From: Nymphalis io
Taxonomy: Eukaryota; Arthropoda; Insecta; Lepidoptera; Nymphalidae
NCBI RefSeq assembly: GCF_905147045.1
Contig: NC_065900.1
Location: 12,110,501 to 12,174,500 of the forward strand
Direction: 5' to 3'
DNA length: 64,000 nucleotides
Shown here: piece by piece, positions 47,372 through 59,592 of the stretch
Position numbering within the stretch: position 1 is the stretch's first letter
How the letters are laid out: the number at the start of each line of letters is the position of its first letter
Notes under the pieces: model-generated
What the model was told of the DNA's origin: nothing
The model's database searches: none
Seen by the model: the letters and a program-made list of their open reading frames with translations, nothing else
Made by a program: the position numbers and the translations under genes

Positions 47372-50300
47372 ATGGTTGTCAAAATGAATTCGGTGAACTT
47401 CGAGGAAGCTCTGAATATGACTGGTGAGAAAAAATAAATACCTTATACTAACAATAAGTTTGAAAAAGACCACGACATTTAAAATTTTTCCAAATTTAAA
47501 AAATACTATATTTATTCCATATATACATATCAAGTTTTTTTCTATGATATAAAATAATAATTTACATAATATATAATACATTTTTAAATTTTGGCTGATT
47601 TATTTAACCACATATATTTCTCATATTAAAACTCTAAGAATGGTTCATTCACCATCAATTCAGCTCGCTCAGAATCAATTGAACCTTTTACATGCACCAG
47701 GCTCAATTGATGATAAAATTTAAATTTTACCTAATGGTATGGTGGTATGGTGATCCAATCGTTAACGATATTTAACCTACTGTTCAATTAGATGTCAGTT
47801 TCTAAAAAAAACTATCAATTGTTTATAATATTACATTGATATTATCAGTTCATTTTAGTTAAATAATGGTTTTAACCTTTAATCAAAAAGTTGTTTCTAG
47901 TTAAATAATGTTTTTAACCTTGACATATATTGAGGCAAATTTGGGTAAATGTTATCAATGTCGTGTACTCCTGTCGTAGTAGTCATGAGGCGTCAGATAG
48001 GTTGGTTGCGACTTTTGCAAGGCTTACCTCGTGGTAAAGCTTTTTTTCGCTCGTCTGCGTCAGCTTAAGCTTCAATATCGATAGTTTCAACGTAATACAT
48101 AAATAAACTACTTTTCCCATGTAAAACTTTATTAAAATTCGTCTGAATATTAAATAATTATTAATTAATTAAAAATTATTTAAATAATTCGAATTCGTGT
48201 TACATTTTTAGCAATCAATAATCAATAAATCTTGTTAAATATATCAATATTATGTATACGAAAGTAAACCTGCCTGTATATATACCCGTAATCCATTTCG
48301 ATGAAATTTTATATGAAGCAACCTTGAACCCCGAGAAATACATAGGAAATAATACTTAATAAGTTATACCATTACACCAAACACCTGAAACTAACGTAAC
48401 ACAGGCGATCCCTTAAGCAAAAACTGCTATCGATTAATAATTTGGATTTTTTGTATTGATTGATATAAATTATTAATACAATTATAAAATAACATACAAA
48501 TTTACATTTCTTAATATACTATCATGCATTTGTAGCATAAAATACAGTAATAAAATATATGTATTATCTATTAGGGTTCGGCAAGTTCAACTTTCTGATG
48601 CAATTGGTAAACATAAGTCTAATCATGGGAATGGCGTTCGAGATCGTGTCCGTTGCGTATTTGGTTCCTGCCAGCGCCTGTGAACTGAACACTACCAATT
48701 TCCAACAGGGCTTTATGGCTGGCATGCCCTTATTAGGTAAGTAAGAATGATATATATTTTCAAAGTAATTAACCTGTTCACGAAGTACAACGGCAGCTGG
48801 GCAGTACCCATGACTTATCTCCAATGCTGATTGGTGGATACGTTGAATGTACAGTTAATTTCATCTACACCCATGTTCTTTTCCTCACGACATTTTCCTT
48901 TACCGTGGAGCATGAAGACAATTATATACTCAAAAATACATGAAACTCATTAGTGCTTGGCTTGAGCTTATTCTTGGTTAAAATTGTACTTGTTTTATAA
49001 CTTTACTTGGTGGTAGGGCTTTGTGTAAGCTCGTCTGGGTAGGTACCACTCACACATCAGATATTCTACCGCTAAATAGTAATACTTAGTATTGTTGCGT
49101 TCCGGTTTGAATGATGAGTGAGCCAGTGGAAGTAAGGAATGGTTAATATTTCTTACATCATCAATGTCTAATGGTGCTGACCACTTCACATCAGGTGGCC
49201 CATTTGCCCGTTGCTCCTACCAATAACATAAAAAGCTCCCTTTTTACCTAATTGAGCTGTAGACATTTTCCTTACACTATAAATAATTGTATCAACGTTA
49301 TTTATCAATATAACATTCTTCCATTTGATCACCTTTATAGAAAATAAACTGTAACAATCAACCTAGCCGAATACAGTAACAGTATAGTAACAGCCTGTGA
49401 ATGTCCCATTGCTGGGCTAAAGCCTCCTCTCCCTTTTGAGGAGAAGGTTTTTGGAGCTTATTCCACCACGCTGCTCCAATGCTGGTTTGTGGAATACACA
49501 TGTGGCAGAATTTCAGTGAAATTAGACACATGCACATAGACATTTTTTTTAACGCTCGAAAAACGCATTACGCGTTTCCCCCACGGGAACAGTGGGGGGA
49601 GGGGTAAGGCGCCGAGTCCCCCCCGAATATCGGAATACCCACTAAAAAACCAGCGGTACCCTTTCCGTCTTAACGAGGAGCGCCACGGGATCGCTTTCGC
49701 ATGCTACCGTGATGCATATAGACTTAACCTAATTGAATTAATAATTAAAAATAAATTTAATGTAAACATATTACGTATAATTTATTAACGTAATTATAAA
49801 GATTTAATAAAGTAAGACTAAAACAAATATGTCTTATATATACCGGTATTTAATATCAAAGAAACAAACATAATTATCATAATTATTATCATTCATATCA
49901 TATTATTCAGTTTTGCTTATGGTTTGAAAAATAAAAGTAGATGTCATACAGGCTTTTGATTATTTTTAAGCTCTAATTAACTTCACCTGTTAGTATGTTT
50001 TTGTTAAATCTTGCAACTAGATTTTCAATTAGTTTCAAATAACCGCTTCCGTTGTTTGTTTATTTTTTTATTTATGTACGAATCATGTTCATAAAATATA
50101 TTCTCAAAAACAATTTTTGTTACAAAAGAAAACGTAACACTTAAAGAGATTTCTTCCAGCCATCCTAGAGTATGAATAATTTATGTAAACATTCTGCTGT
50201 AAGAATAAGGAAACAATAAAATTTAAATCACAACCGAGACTCAATCATCAGGTTCTCGTTTTCATACACAGAGGAGTAGCATATTATTACGTGGTATTTG

Positions 50301-53300
50301 TTGTAGGTATTATTGCGACCTCCCACTTTTGGGGATATTTAGCTGACACCCGAGGCAGGAGGAAGATCTTAGCCTGGTGTATGTCCTTAGCATTTCTTGC
50401 TGGTGCGTCAGCAGCACTATCTCCAGACTGGATCGTATTCAGTGTGTTGAAGTTCCTATCATCGTGCGCGTAAGTGCATATTTTCATAATATATATCTTA
50501 AAAAAAACTTTATCATAATAAATAAAACATTGTCAAAATTTGTCTATTTCTCATATGGTGAAAAACAGTGATGGTTTCTCGAAAACCAGTCTAAATTTGT
50601 TTACAGTGTAGCCGGGACGTATGCATTAGCTCTGACTTTGTTAAGTGAATGCACGCCGCAGCACAGGAGATCAATTATGGTGGCTTTAACTAGCAGTATT
50701 TTCCTGTGTTCCACGGGACTTATGGCAGGTAATTGTTATGACGACTCCGCGAGGAAGGGCCGTCCGAGTGTGGGCGCTACTCTCCGGCCTGTCCCTACTA
50801 AACAAGGTGTAGTGAGGTCGATGGCATTGTACGGTACCCCGATATGCGTCGGTACGCTCACCGCTCACAACCGGACCCTCAAATACTAAATACATAAATA
50901 CTACTTCAATTAAATAATATATCTTGGCACAAGCCCATCTTGGTAGGAACCACCAACTCATCACATGTTTTTTATGAATGTTTGTCCTTCAATATAAATG
51001 TTTCATTGAGACCCTTATACTAATCGTGCAAGGCCTGTACAGATAACTAGTTCAAATTATAATTTACCTAAAAATATTAACTAAAACTTATGATCTTAGT
51101 TTATATATCACACGTCAAATCTATTACAAGAGAATAGTAATAAGTTTACACTAATAAATACCAAATGAGTTCTTTCAGTTAAACATTAATAAAATTACCA
51201 AATCAATATACATACAATTTATACCAGAAGATGCCGACCGAGCGTTGAAAGTCTTAGAATATATTAGATAACAAGCTGCGCTTTACCCTCTTTCAATTTA
51301 GACTACGTGACGAGCGTGAATTTAATGTTCTTGCAAATCGTAATTTAACCTTTTGTCATAGAATATTCTGCATCAATTGTTTCAGTGATATCAATTCCAG
51401 TTCTACAGTTACAGTTTTCGTACCACATACCGTATCTGAACATCGAGTTCACATCGTGGCGCCTTTTGAACCTCATGTTCGCTGTTCCTTGTGCCCTTAG
51501 CGCTGTTGGCATGTATTTCTCATACGAGAGTCCGAGATTTTTGCTAAGTATTGGCGACGAGGCGAAGGCATTGGAGGTCTTGAAAGGCATTTACATGATA
51601 AATACGGGAAAAAGTGGTAATGATTACAACGTAAGTAATAGTAATTCTCTGTTATGTTTTTAACGCCAGTATATTATTATGTATTGGACTATTTGGATAC
51701 TTATATACATAATTTCTTTTTAAATATTGTGATCGATATTAATAATTTTACTGATAATCATTTTTAATAACGATTAATACGGACTATACGCCGCCATTCA
51801 TAGGATTTTATTTCCAATGTGTCTGCTAGATGAATTTAATGAGATGCCATCATTTATTCATGAGCCAAAATTTGTTTTAAACTAGATTATATTAGATTAT
51901 TTATAGATTGGTGGCCAATATTACAACAATCAATGATATTTATTTCTCAATATATATTCATAATATATGTAATATTTTTATGTGTTTTGTTTATATTGTT
52001 CTAGTTACACTTTTATGAATAATCTGTCGCTATCAGCCGTCCAGACTGCCTTCTTTTCCAACTACACATGTTGTGTAGCTCTATAAAGCTTTTAATAAAT
52101 AAGTAAATCATGACACAATATCGATCGATCGATCGATTTAATAAAAAAATTATTTGTGTCTATAAATGGTATAAGGAGTGATGCTTTCAATTGTTATTTA
52201 TTACATAAGAATCAATGATGAAATGAATATGTTATGTTTACAGGTGAGTTCAGTAGTTTTAGGAGAAGACAAAGGCAAACCTACAAGCGGATTTATTTCC
52301 TCTCTTGTCGCCCAAACAGTGCCATTGTTGAAACCACCACTTCTTAAGAACACATTGCTTTTATCTGTCATGTTTGTGATTGTTTACTTTGGGTGAGTTT
52401 TTTGAATAACTTGGTATTAGCTGAAGTATATATTTATAAGCCACGTTTGAATATACTAATGCTCTAACTGTTCCACTGGTAGTAAATGCTCTCCTCTTGG
52501 GAAGGTTTTATTTATATTTTGCCAATTAAAAAGAAAGCTTTATCTCCTAAATAAATTGTTAAATTCAAACAACATTTTAGATGAGCTAAAGTTTGTATGT
52601 TTTAATAACACAAAAATCTTGTAATGATTTCATTTAAAACTACTTAGCCTGTTTCATTGAATTTTTGTCAGTTATTATAATTGTTAAAAGGAGATGTCGC
52701 CTGTACTATTTGATTTTACAATAATTTTAATAAATTTTGTTTGTTTAAAGTGATAATATTTATATTATTTCAGAATCAATCCATTTTTAACATGGTTACC
52801 TTACATCGCTGATGGCGTTATGAAGGCTATTGAAAGAGGTGATGATAATTTATCATTCTGTGATATGCTGAGATCTTCGCACAATGAAACCTTGACGGAA
52901 GTAAGTATGAAACAATATGATGCAAAATTTCTAGCACACAATAATACATATTCAATATATGAATCAGTGAGAACCATTGTACCAACTCGAGAAGTAAAGT
53001 CAAACTTATGACAGCAAGTTTACGATTCCACAAAGTCAATATATAATTTTATTGGTGCTATAAATAAGATTTCGCCTAAAATTTGCCTAAAAATAAATAT
53101 TAATCTCGTTTTTAAGAAACATTAATAAAGGAGGCTTATTGGTCGTTAAAATACTATATAGATAACAAAAAAAACGTTGATTATTTATTTTCAAGCAGGA
53201 AAAATAATAATTTAATTGTTTTTAATCAACGTCACTATCTTATTTAATTGGAAAAGACTACTGAGTTTTTTGCGGGTTCTTCTTAGTAGAGATCTAAGCA

Positions 53301-56300
53301 AATATCTAAGTTCAATCCCATCTCCTCAGCAGTTATGTTACCGACACCATGCTGTCCAGCGCCGAACAGCTAGGTTACCAATTATTCACCTTAACCTGTA
53401 TGCTGGCTCATTCAATTTATGATGAAAGAGTGAGATACACTTATGCAAGACTTCACACTGCCACTTCATTTTATATTATGCAATAATACTATTGTTGAAT
53501 TACAGACAGGAAAAACATAATATAATATCTTGAAATATTGTACGTACTTTTTCAGGCGGGTTTTCTAATTCTTATCTTATTACTACAACTGCCTGTTTTA
53601 AGCTGCTATTACATCAGCGATGTGTTTGCTCCTCTAATTGTATAGCTCTGTTTAATTTAATTAAGGTTTTATTAAAAGTTTTAAATTGCATCGTCGGAAG
53701 CAAAAATAACTAAAGGATCTACTAGAGAACTAGGACTAATCACGTCAAAATCATTTTGGCTCCTACGGTCTAGCCAACCGTTAACTTTAAAAATAAGGGC
53801 AAACATTTGTGTCGCTATAAATTGATGCATATGCATGGTAACCCTGAGCATTCGACTATTTTCCTTTCATCTTATAAAATTATTTTATTTTAGGCCACCG
53901 TCAACGAGAATCCAATATGGCTTTTACCCCTATTATAAAATACCCCTAATATTAAACCCTAGTCGTTATTATGGAATATCATACTTTGCCTCACCTGATT
54001 CAGTTTATATAAGTTGAATATATAAATATATATTAGTATTCGCTTCGGCTTCTTAACAGGCTCTTAACACCTTCACACCTCCCCTCATACGTAAGCGAAT
54101 CTATTATACAAGCACAGTACATTGATTATTACTTATTATAGATTTAAAAACTTGTTTTTAAAACGACTTAGCAACTTTCTAATATTCATAAATATGTTAT
54201 TTATATTTAAAATGTGAAAGTAGCTCTCTCCGTCTGTGCGTGTCTTTTTTTTATAGTATAGGTTGGCGGGCGAGCATATGGGCCACCTGATGGTAAGTGA
54301 TCACCAACGCCCATAGACATTGGCATTGTAAGAAATTTTAACCATCGCTTACATCGCCAATGCGCCACCAACCTTGGGAACTAAGATTTTATGTCTCTTG
54401 TGCGTGTAATTACACTTGCTCACTCACCCTTCACACCGGAACACAACAATAACAAGTACTGCTGTTTTGCGGTAGAATATCTGATGAGTGGGTTGTAGCT
54501 ATCCAGACGGCCTAACACTTTTACGGCTAAAACACTGAACCGAATTCGATAAAGTTAGGTATAAAGCAAGGTTGAAGAGGCATGTGTTCAGCAGTGGACG
54601 AGAAAGGGATGATGATAATCAAACTTGAACCCCAAGAAAGAGAATACTACTCTTATATACTTATGAACCTAATATCTGCCCCAACACGCGTTTGAAGCTA
54701 CGGGCGAAAACTAGTTATCTAAATAATATAATGACGTTTGTGAGATAATGAGTAACTAGTGACAATTTTTCCTCCACACATAAATTAATTCTTATTCAAA
54801 TTTACTGATAAATATCGTATTCGTATCTTTGATAAAGTATTAAACTTAAGTTCAATATTTAGTTTGAATATTTATTATAAACGTATATATAATACAAGCG
54901 TATGTCACGAGACTTTTCATTGAAAGTTTTTTATCCTGGGACATTTTTCACACACGGCCATCTGATCCCAATTTAAGCTTATACAAAGCTTGTGCTATGG
55001 AAACCAGACAACTGATATACTACATATACTACTTTTCTTTTGTAAATACATACTTATATAGATAATTACACCCAGATTCAGGACAAACAGACATGTTCAT
55101 GCACACAAATGTCTGTCCTGGGTGGGAATCGAACCCACAACCTTCGGCGTGAAAGGCAAGTATCTACCAACTACGCCAACCAGCTCGTCAAGTTTATATC
55201 ATGCTTATGTCGATAAGGTGCAATTTTGCTTGTTATAAAAAATATTGCTTATGCTGTTTATTTGTATAAAACGTATGGAGTTATGCAAATAGTTTTTAAG
55301 TCTTAACAAACATTTACTGAATTTCGTTATGTTTGCATTTCAAATTATTATGAAGTTGCGATAAATTATATTATACTGTAATTTTGAATGGAACGACTTG
55401 TATAATTCACTTGTGTATACATCGATCACCTTATTTTTGTGTCACCTTTGTTGTGTCTTAGTTTATATTGTGTTTAAGTAAATGCTTGATGAGAAAAATA
55501 TAACAATATTGCATTATAGCTATGTGGTTGAATATGTTAAAAGACCTCTTTTTAACAGGAGAAGGCTTTAGCCCAGCTGTGGGGCTATTACTAGGCTATT
55601 AATAGACTTTATAGTCTTATACTTATATTTGTACATATGTATCTATTTTATATTACTCTTTGTCATAAATATGTATTAATAGGTAAAGGTGAAATTATAT
55701 GAATATTTTGGGAAATTATTTCCTTTATCTACTAAAATTTTTAATCATATACAAATACATAATGGAATTTCATAAAAAAACAGGAATATCTTTATCTGAG
55801 GCTTTTCTTTCTGCACCTAATAATGGTTACAAATGGATTTTGACTTTGAAACATTATTTTATTATAACAATAACTGCTTAATCTTTAATATGACTGAAAA
55901 ATTCAAGTTCTTTTTATACTAAAAGATAGTATTTTTGTCAGTGTTATCAGTTACTAAGTTAAATGTTGTCAGATAGTAGTTCTTCTACGAAAAAGACCAG
56001 GCGTTGGCGGGTGGAAATCCCAGGGGACTAGTTCTGTTTATAAAAAACACAAATAATTGCAATAACATAGGACTAATTTCCATATGTTACTTTATTCTAG
56101 AATCAAGACTGTAGTCTCAACAGCTTCGCAATGGTCACAGTTTTCGTGATAAGTGTCACAATCGCCGCCCTGAATACAATTCTCAGCGCTATCATCAATT
56201 ATATTGGAAGAAAACGCATGCTGATCGGCGTGCAGGTATTGTGTCATTCTAAATAAGGATTTCTAGTATGAGGATTTTAAGCATGGAATTTTAGTATAAG

Positions 56301-58761
56301 GTATGAAGCCTATATACACGTTACTGCTTCAGGAAATCTGTTTAAATAGACTTAGATTCATGAATTTTAAAGATATATCAATTACCATTCACAAAATTTA
56401 AATAATTATACCAGTTAGTATATACAGTAATTTCCATATGAGCTTAATGCAATTTCACCTTGTAACTTAGATAAGGACTTACCAAAGATTTGATCCCAAA
56501 CCAAATGTATATATTTAAATAAACTTTACAATAATAAAACATTTAATCTCTGATGATGTATCGAGTACCAAAAACAGTCATAAAAAAACTTCTCATGTTC
56601 AAATGTAATTTCCTATAACATGAAAGGCATTAGTTAAAACAATGAAATTTTTATCTTACCATTACTCCTTACTCGATTTGTTGTTGTCGAAAATATCTGT
56701 TGTTGTTATAATGATTAAGCACATGTAAATTCAGAGGTGCTTGCCCGGGTTTGAACCCACGTTCATCGGTTAAGATTCACGCGTTCTTACCACTGGGCCA
56801 TCTCGGCTTCTCCAAACCTTCTCCTCAAAAAAAAAAAGGGAGAGGAGGCCTTAGCCCAGCAGTGGGACATTTACAGGCTGTTACTGTTACTGTGTTATAA
56901 TGATTAAATATTATTTTATTTATTTATTTAAAAACTTTTCGACCACTACAATATGTAGTTGGAACAAAAGGCGAACTTAATGCCTGTAGGCATTCTCTGT
57001 CAGTCGATCTTTCGGCTCAACAGAAATCCATGAAGGCGGTAACTAGTAATAATAATTAGTAATAATAAAAAATACAAATACAAGTATCCAAAAATATACA
57101 AAATATCGATTATGTTGACGATCGGTACTTAATAATTGTTAAAACTTTCTTCCAGTTGTTCGCCGGTATCGCGGGCTTGTGCATCAACTTGCCTAACTCG
57201 TGGATGGTGAGCACGGTCCTGCTCGTGGCATTCATGACCGCTGTTCTTAACTTCGGCTTCCTTTCCACGTTCAGCGTCGATATCTTCCCCACTTATGTCA
57301 AGTTTGTACAATTTATTTATGTATATTGGTTATATTTTTTTAATAAATGGATAGGCCATTTGATAGTAAGTGGTCGCCACCATCCATAGACATCGCCGAT
57401 GTTAGAAATATTGACCATTCCTTATGATATGTCCCTTGTGCTACAATTACACTGGCACTTTCACTCGTTAAACCGGAACACAACAATACATATATTGCTG
57501 CTTGGCGCTGTATGTGGTGAGTGGGTGGTACTTGCCCAGACGGTCTTGAACAACATCTAGTTAATACATTAAATTATCTATTTGAGTATTAGTTTAAAGC
57601 AATGTAATTTCTTTGTCACATTATGTATCGCTTAACGATTATTATACACATGTTTTTTTTCTATTTAACCTTTATTAAGTTAACAACCTTCCACTCCTTG
57701 GATATAAATAAAGATGCTAAATATTAGCGATGGCAATCAAATATCCTTTTTTATGTCCTTTTCTATATTGTAGTGTCCTTTTCTATATTGTAGAGCTATG
57801 GCGGTTTGTCTCACTCTGATGGTCGGAAGAGGAAGTTCAGTATTTGGCATCAATATCCTGAAGCATTTGCTGGTATATGATTGCGAATTGGCCTTCTATA
57901 TCTTCGGTGGACTTACTTTTGGTATGTGTTTTATGTTATTTAATTTGTAGTTTATGTAAAAACAAAGTAATAGTTATATAATTATAATTATAATATACTC
58001 ACTATAATTTACTCACTGTGGAAACCCAGGATAATTTCTTAAGTTTATTTCACCAATGCTCCAATGAGGGTTCGTGGTTTCACGTATGAAAGATTTTCCT
58101 CTCAGGCATATTTCCTGACGTTGTTTTCGTTCACCACCGAGCAAGAAACAAATAATATGAAAAACAAATTAAGCACAAGAAAATCCAGTGGCACTTGATA
58201 TCGTTTATTTCACTTTCACGAAATTATAATCAAAATGAAATAAATCAAGAAGGAGGTTCCTATCAGCAGTTTTGTATTGATATGTTACATAGTACGGCTT
58301 GGAATAAACCAAGAATAATCTGCAAGAAACTAAGTAGTTACTCTTTTTATCGTTAATATAATAACTGGAGACCACGCTTAGGCAAACGTAGTGTAGGACG
58401 CCCTGTGGCAAGGTTGACCGACGATTTAAAAAAGGTGGCAGGTACGGAATGGATGCGGACTGCCCAAGATCGAGATGGTTGGCCTCTATATCTATAATTG
58501 AATACACAATCAAGTAAGTAATTTTGATAACTTTATGAAGCAACCACCGCCCCTCTCCCTAACGCGCGGGTAAAGCCGCGTTCAACTAGTTAAGTTATGT
58601 GCGTTTAGTTTAGTTATGTAAGAAAATCAGCAACTACGAACTTCAAATTATTAAACTTTTAACATAATATTTATATCTGTTCAATTCCAGTTGGCGGTTT
58701 GATTGGATTCCTTCTACCGGCTGATACGAAAACTCTCAGCAAAAAATCAGCAGATACCTAA
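47372..58761 (+). CDS. SV2-like major facilitator transporter (11 exons, complete)
   Basis: Predicted multi-pass membrane transporter of the synaptic-vesicle-glycoprotein-2/SLC22-like branch; the substrate cannot be told from sequence. Exons: 47372-47423, 48575-48736, 50307-50469, 50607-50728, 51386-51630, 52244-52392, 52774-52900, 56101-56235, 57156-57301, 57794-57921, 58691-58761. They sum to 1500 nt (499 aa plus TAA), with GT/AG borders and consistent phases. The first ATG is preceded by an in-frame TGA and has an A at -3. The N-terminus (NFEEALNMTGFGKFNF) is typical of insect SV2-like proteins. MFS motif A is GYLADTRGRRK (81-91); SECTPQHRRS follows at 139-148 and ESPRF at 214-218. Hydrophobic segments suit 12 membrane spans. 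Sequons lie at Asn56 and at Asn335, the latter in the hydrophilic loop near 310-345. A paralogue lies tail to tail downstream. Whether it is vesicular, gut or general is not resolvable. Confidence 0.93.
48245..48460 (-). repeat. dispersed repeat fragment in SV2 intron 1
   Basis: Contains ATTTCGATGAAATTTTATAT and AACCTTGAACCCCGAGAAAT, resembling the repeats at 54635 and 58845. Single decayed copy. Confidence 0.3.
48866..48970 (-). repeat. diverged family B SINE in an SV2 intron
   Basis: 'CTCACGACATTTTCCTTTAC', then ACATGAAACTCATTAGTGCTT. Little else is conserved. Confidence 0.4.
49005..49222 (+). repeat. family A copy in an SV2 intron
   Basis: ACTTGGTGGTAGGGCTTTG to TTGCCCGTTGCTCCTACC, with a deletion in the middle. 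Lies between exons 2 and 3. Confidence 0.72.
49387..49535 (-). repeat. family B SINE 3' half joined to a family C copy
   Basis: Complete 3' half. Its tRNA-head side ends abruptly at ACACATGCACATAGAC and a T run, where family C begins. Confidence 0.75.
49551..49713 (-). repeat. family C element in an SV2 intron
   Basis: Reversed copy: AACGCATTACGCGTTTCCCC to CGCATGCTACCGTGATGC. It abuts a family B SINE. Confidence 0.7.
50736..50885 (+). mobile_element. R1-like LINE reverse transcriptase fragment in an SV2 intron
   Basis: A G+C-rich insert just after the exon-4 donor. It reads VVRSMALYGTPICVGTLTAH in frame, matching the 'V-S-ALYG-P-W-AL-N' block that follows the catalytic region in R1-clade elements. 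Truncated at both ends. It has spread an open frame across the exon/intron border that could mislead gene prediction. Confidence 0.5.
50922..50965 (+). repeat. family A scrap in an SV2 intron
   Basis: GGCACAAGCCCATCTTGG and the ACCAACTCATCACATG part only. Confidence 0.45.
52119..52137. repeat. (ATCG)n microsatellite
   Basis: Four and a half ATCG units in SV2 intron 5. Confidence 0.8.
54246..54517 (-). repeat. family A copy in SV2 intron 7
   Basis: TTTTTTTATAGTATAGGTTG to CTATCCAGACGGCC; the last 25 or so bases of the 5' end are missing. Confidence 0.8.
54560..54620 (+). mobile_element. short RTE LINE 3' end
   Basis: Encodes EEACVQQWTRKG followed by a stop, matching the last residues of RTE reverse transcriptases. 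It lies in the long intron between exons 7 and 8 of the SV2-like gene. Confidence 0.45.
54635..54715 (-). repeat. dispersed 'CGCCCGTAGC'-type repeat
   Basis: TTGAAGCTACGGGCGAAAAC preceded by TTGAACCCCAAGAAAG. Related to 37490-37580. Confidence 0.35.
54930..55190 (-). repeat. family E tRNA-headed SINE in SV2 intron 7
   Basis: Full-length reversed copy from TATCCTGGGACATTTTTC to ACGCCAACCAGCTCGTC. It lacks an (ATT)n tail. Confidence 0.8.
55540..55602 (+). repeat. family B-like scrap
   Basis: GGAGAAGGCTTTAGCCCAGC followed by TGTGGGGCTATTACTAGGC. Confidence 0.35.
56717..56811 (-). repeat. family B SINE tRNA-like head
   Basis: Head with A-box-like TGGCCCAGTGG and B-box-like GTGGGTTCAAACCC on the minus strand. 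It is followed at once by the 3' half of the same family in the opposite orientation. Confidence 0.75.
56812..56890 (+). repeat. family B SINE 3' half, inverted relative to the adjacent head
   Basis: CTCCAAACCTTCTCCTC, an A run, then 'CCCAGCAGTGGGACATT' and GTTACTGTTACTG. Confidence 0.75.
56925..57060 (-). repeat. LINE 3'-end-like dispersed repeat
   Basis: Contains 'AATGCCTGTAGGCATTCTCT' and TTTATT repeats at its left edge. I recognise it as a tail region found widely in lepidopteran genomes, but no coding motif remains. Confidence 0.3.
57345..57560 (-). repeat. diverged family A copy in SV2 intron 9
   Basis: GGCCATTTGATAGTAAGTGG to CCCAGACGGTCTTGAACA. It lies about 45 bp past the exon-9 donor. 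Confidence 0.65.
57754..57793 (+). repeat. 20-bp tandem duplication of a 3' splice site
   Basis: The 20 bases ending at the exon-10 acceptor (57774-57793, ending TATTGTAG) are preceded by an identical 20-base copy (57754-57773), so two complete pyrimidine-tract/AG acceptors lie in tandem. Only the distal one keeps the frame. Use of the proximal one would add 20 nt and shift the frame. Confidence 0.9.
58035..58200 (-). repeat. diverged family B SINE in the last SV2 intron
   Basis: CACCAATGCTCCAATGAGGG, then 'CCTGACGTTGTTTTCGTTCA' and AAATTAAGCACAAGAAAATC. Confidence 0.5.
58361..58495 (+). mobile_element. RTE LINE 3' fragment in the last intron of the SV2-like gene
   Basis: Reads NWRPRLGKRSVGRP, then LTDDLKKVAGTEWMRTAQDR, a clear relative of the C-terminus of the 3654-4466 element. 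It is truncated at both ends. Confidence 0.65.
58535..58590 (-). repeat. dispersed 'GCGGCTTTACCCGCG' repeat scrap
   Basis: AACGCGCGGGTAAAGCCGCG with a flanking CTAGTT, in the last SV2 intron. Confidence 0.35.
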
Positions 58762-58793
58762 ACAAATATTAGTTATAATTGTATTAATTTGTA

Positions 58794-58799
58794 AATAAA
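58794..58799 (+). terminator. candidate poly-A signal of the complete SV2-like gene
   Basis: AATAAA, 33 nt past the stop codon. Its closeness to the stop makes it a good candidate for the end of a very short 3' UTR. Confidence 0.5.
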
Positions 58800-58844
58800 T
58801 GTGATAGGGGTCTGAAATTAATAATTATATTAATTTTATTATCC

Positions 58845-59010
58845 TAATATATACATAATTCTTCTGTACGTGTGTCTGTCACCTAATTTCTCCTAAACGG
58901 CTGGACCGATTTAGATGAAAGGTTGTGTGTAAAGTTCAATAGGTTCGTGGATGGTTTGAAAACACAATTGGGCCTGCGCGCTGTCGGTATATCACCAAAT
59001 TAAAAAATGT
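58845..59010 (+). repeat. dispersed 'ACGGCTGGACCGATTT' repeat
   Basis: TTCTCCTAAACGGCTGGACC, then TTCAATAGGTTCGTGGATGG, a set of words I know from insect dispersed repeats. It starts about 85 bp past the SV2 stop codon. Confidence 0.4.
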
Positions 59011-59592
59011 CTGTATACCAAGAAGAAAAATGTCTGTATACCAAGAAGACGTCTACTGAATCCGCTAGTATTATATAGAAGTTGTATATTGTTTCTGTTA
59101 TTTTATATTTATTGTAAACAATTAATATTAACAACAGTAAATGCAAGATAATTAAAATGTACGTTTACCCGTATGTAACTCATTATACTCTAATCGAAGA
59201 AGTAAAGATAAATAAACCTTAGATTTACATATTCGATGTGTTTTTTATAAATATGTCATGCGTACTTTTTTTTTAAATATAATTATAGAATATTTTAATT
59301 AAAGCAATTAAGTAATATTCCATGTAATTTACGAATAGTCCTGCTATAGTATATATATATACAAACAGTTATTAATTGATATATCTTTATACATAATACA
59401 ACATTATTCCACTTAACTGCTTATATCCACTTTAATTTTACTTCCAAAGTGGCGAATAGATATAAAACGCCATTTTATCACGAATCCATAATGAAAACCA
59501 TAGATTATTTGCGACCAACGATATTGCGTCAATTCAATGTCAAAGTTGATTATTTGTCATTGCTCTGAGGTTGGAATAGGTGACTTTATAGT

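Larger units (their letters stand above)
52901..56100 (+). other. SV2 intron 7 (3.2 kb)
   Basis: Separates the exon ending HNETLTE from the one starting NQDCSLNSF. Contains one family A copy, one family E SINE, a short RTE end and a dispersed-repeat scrap. 53000-54200 has nothing recognisable. Confidence 0.75.

Noticed and set aside
47312..47410. Upstream ATG at 47311 as the start of the SV2-like protein
   Set aside because: Its frame differs from that of exon 1 and hits a stop. The ATG at 47372 reads into the conserved NFEEAL sequence.
48564..48824. 86-codon minus-strand frame
   Set aside because: Antisense of SV2 exon 2.
57110..57311. Two minus-strand frames
   Set aside because: Antisense of SV2 exon 9.
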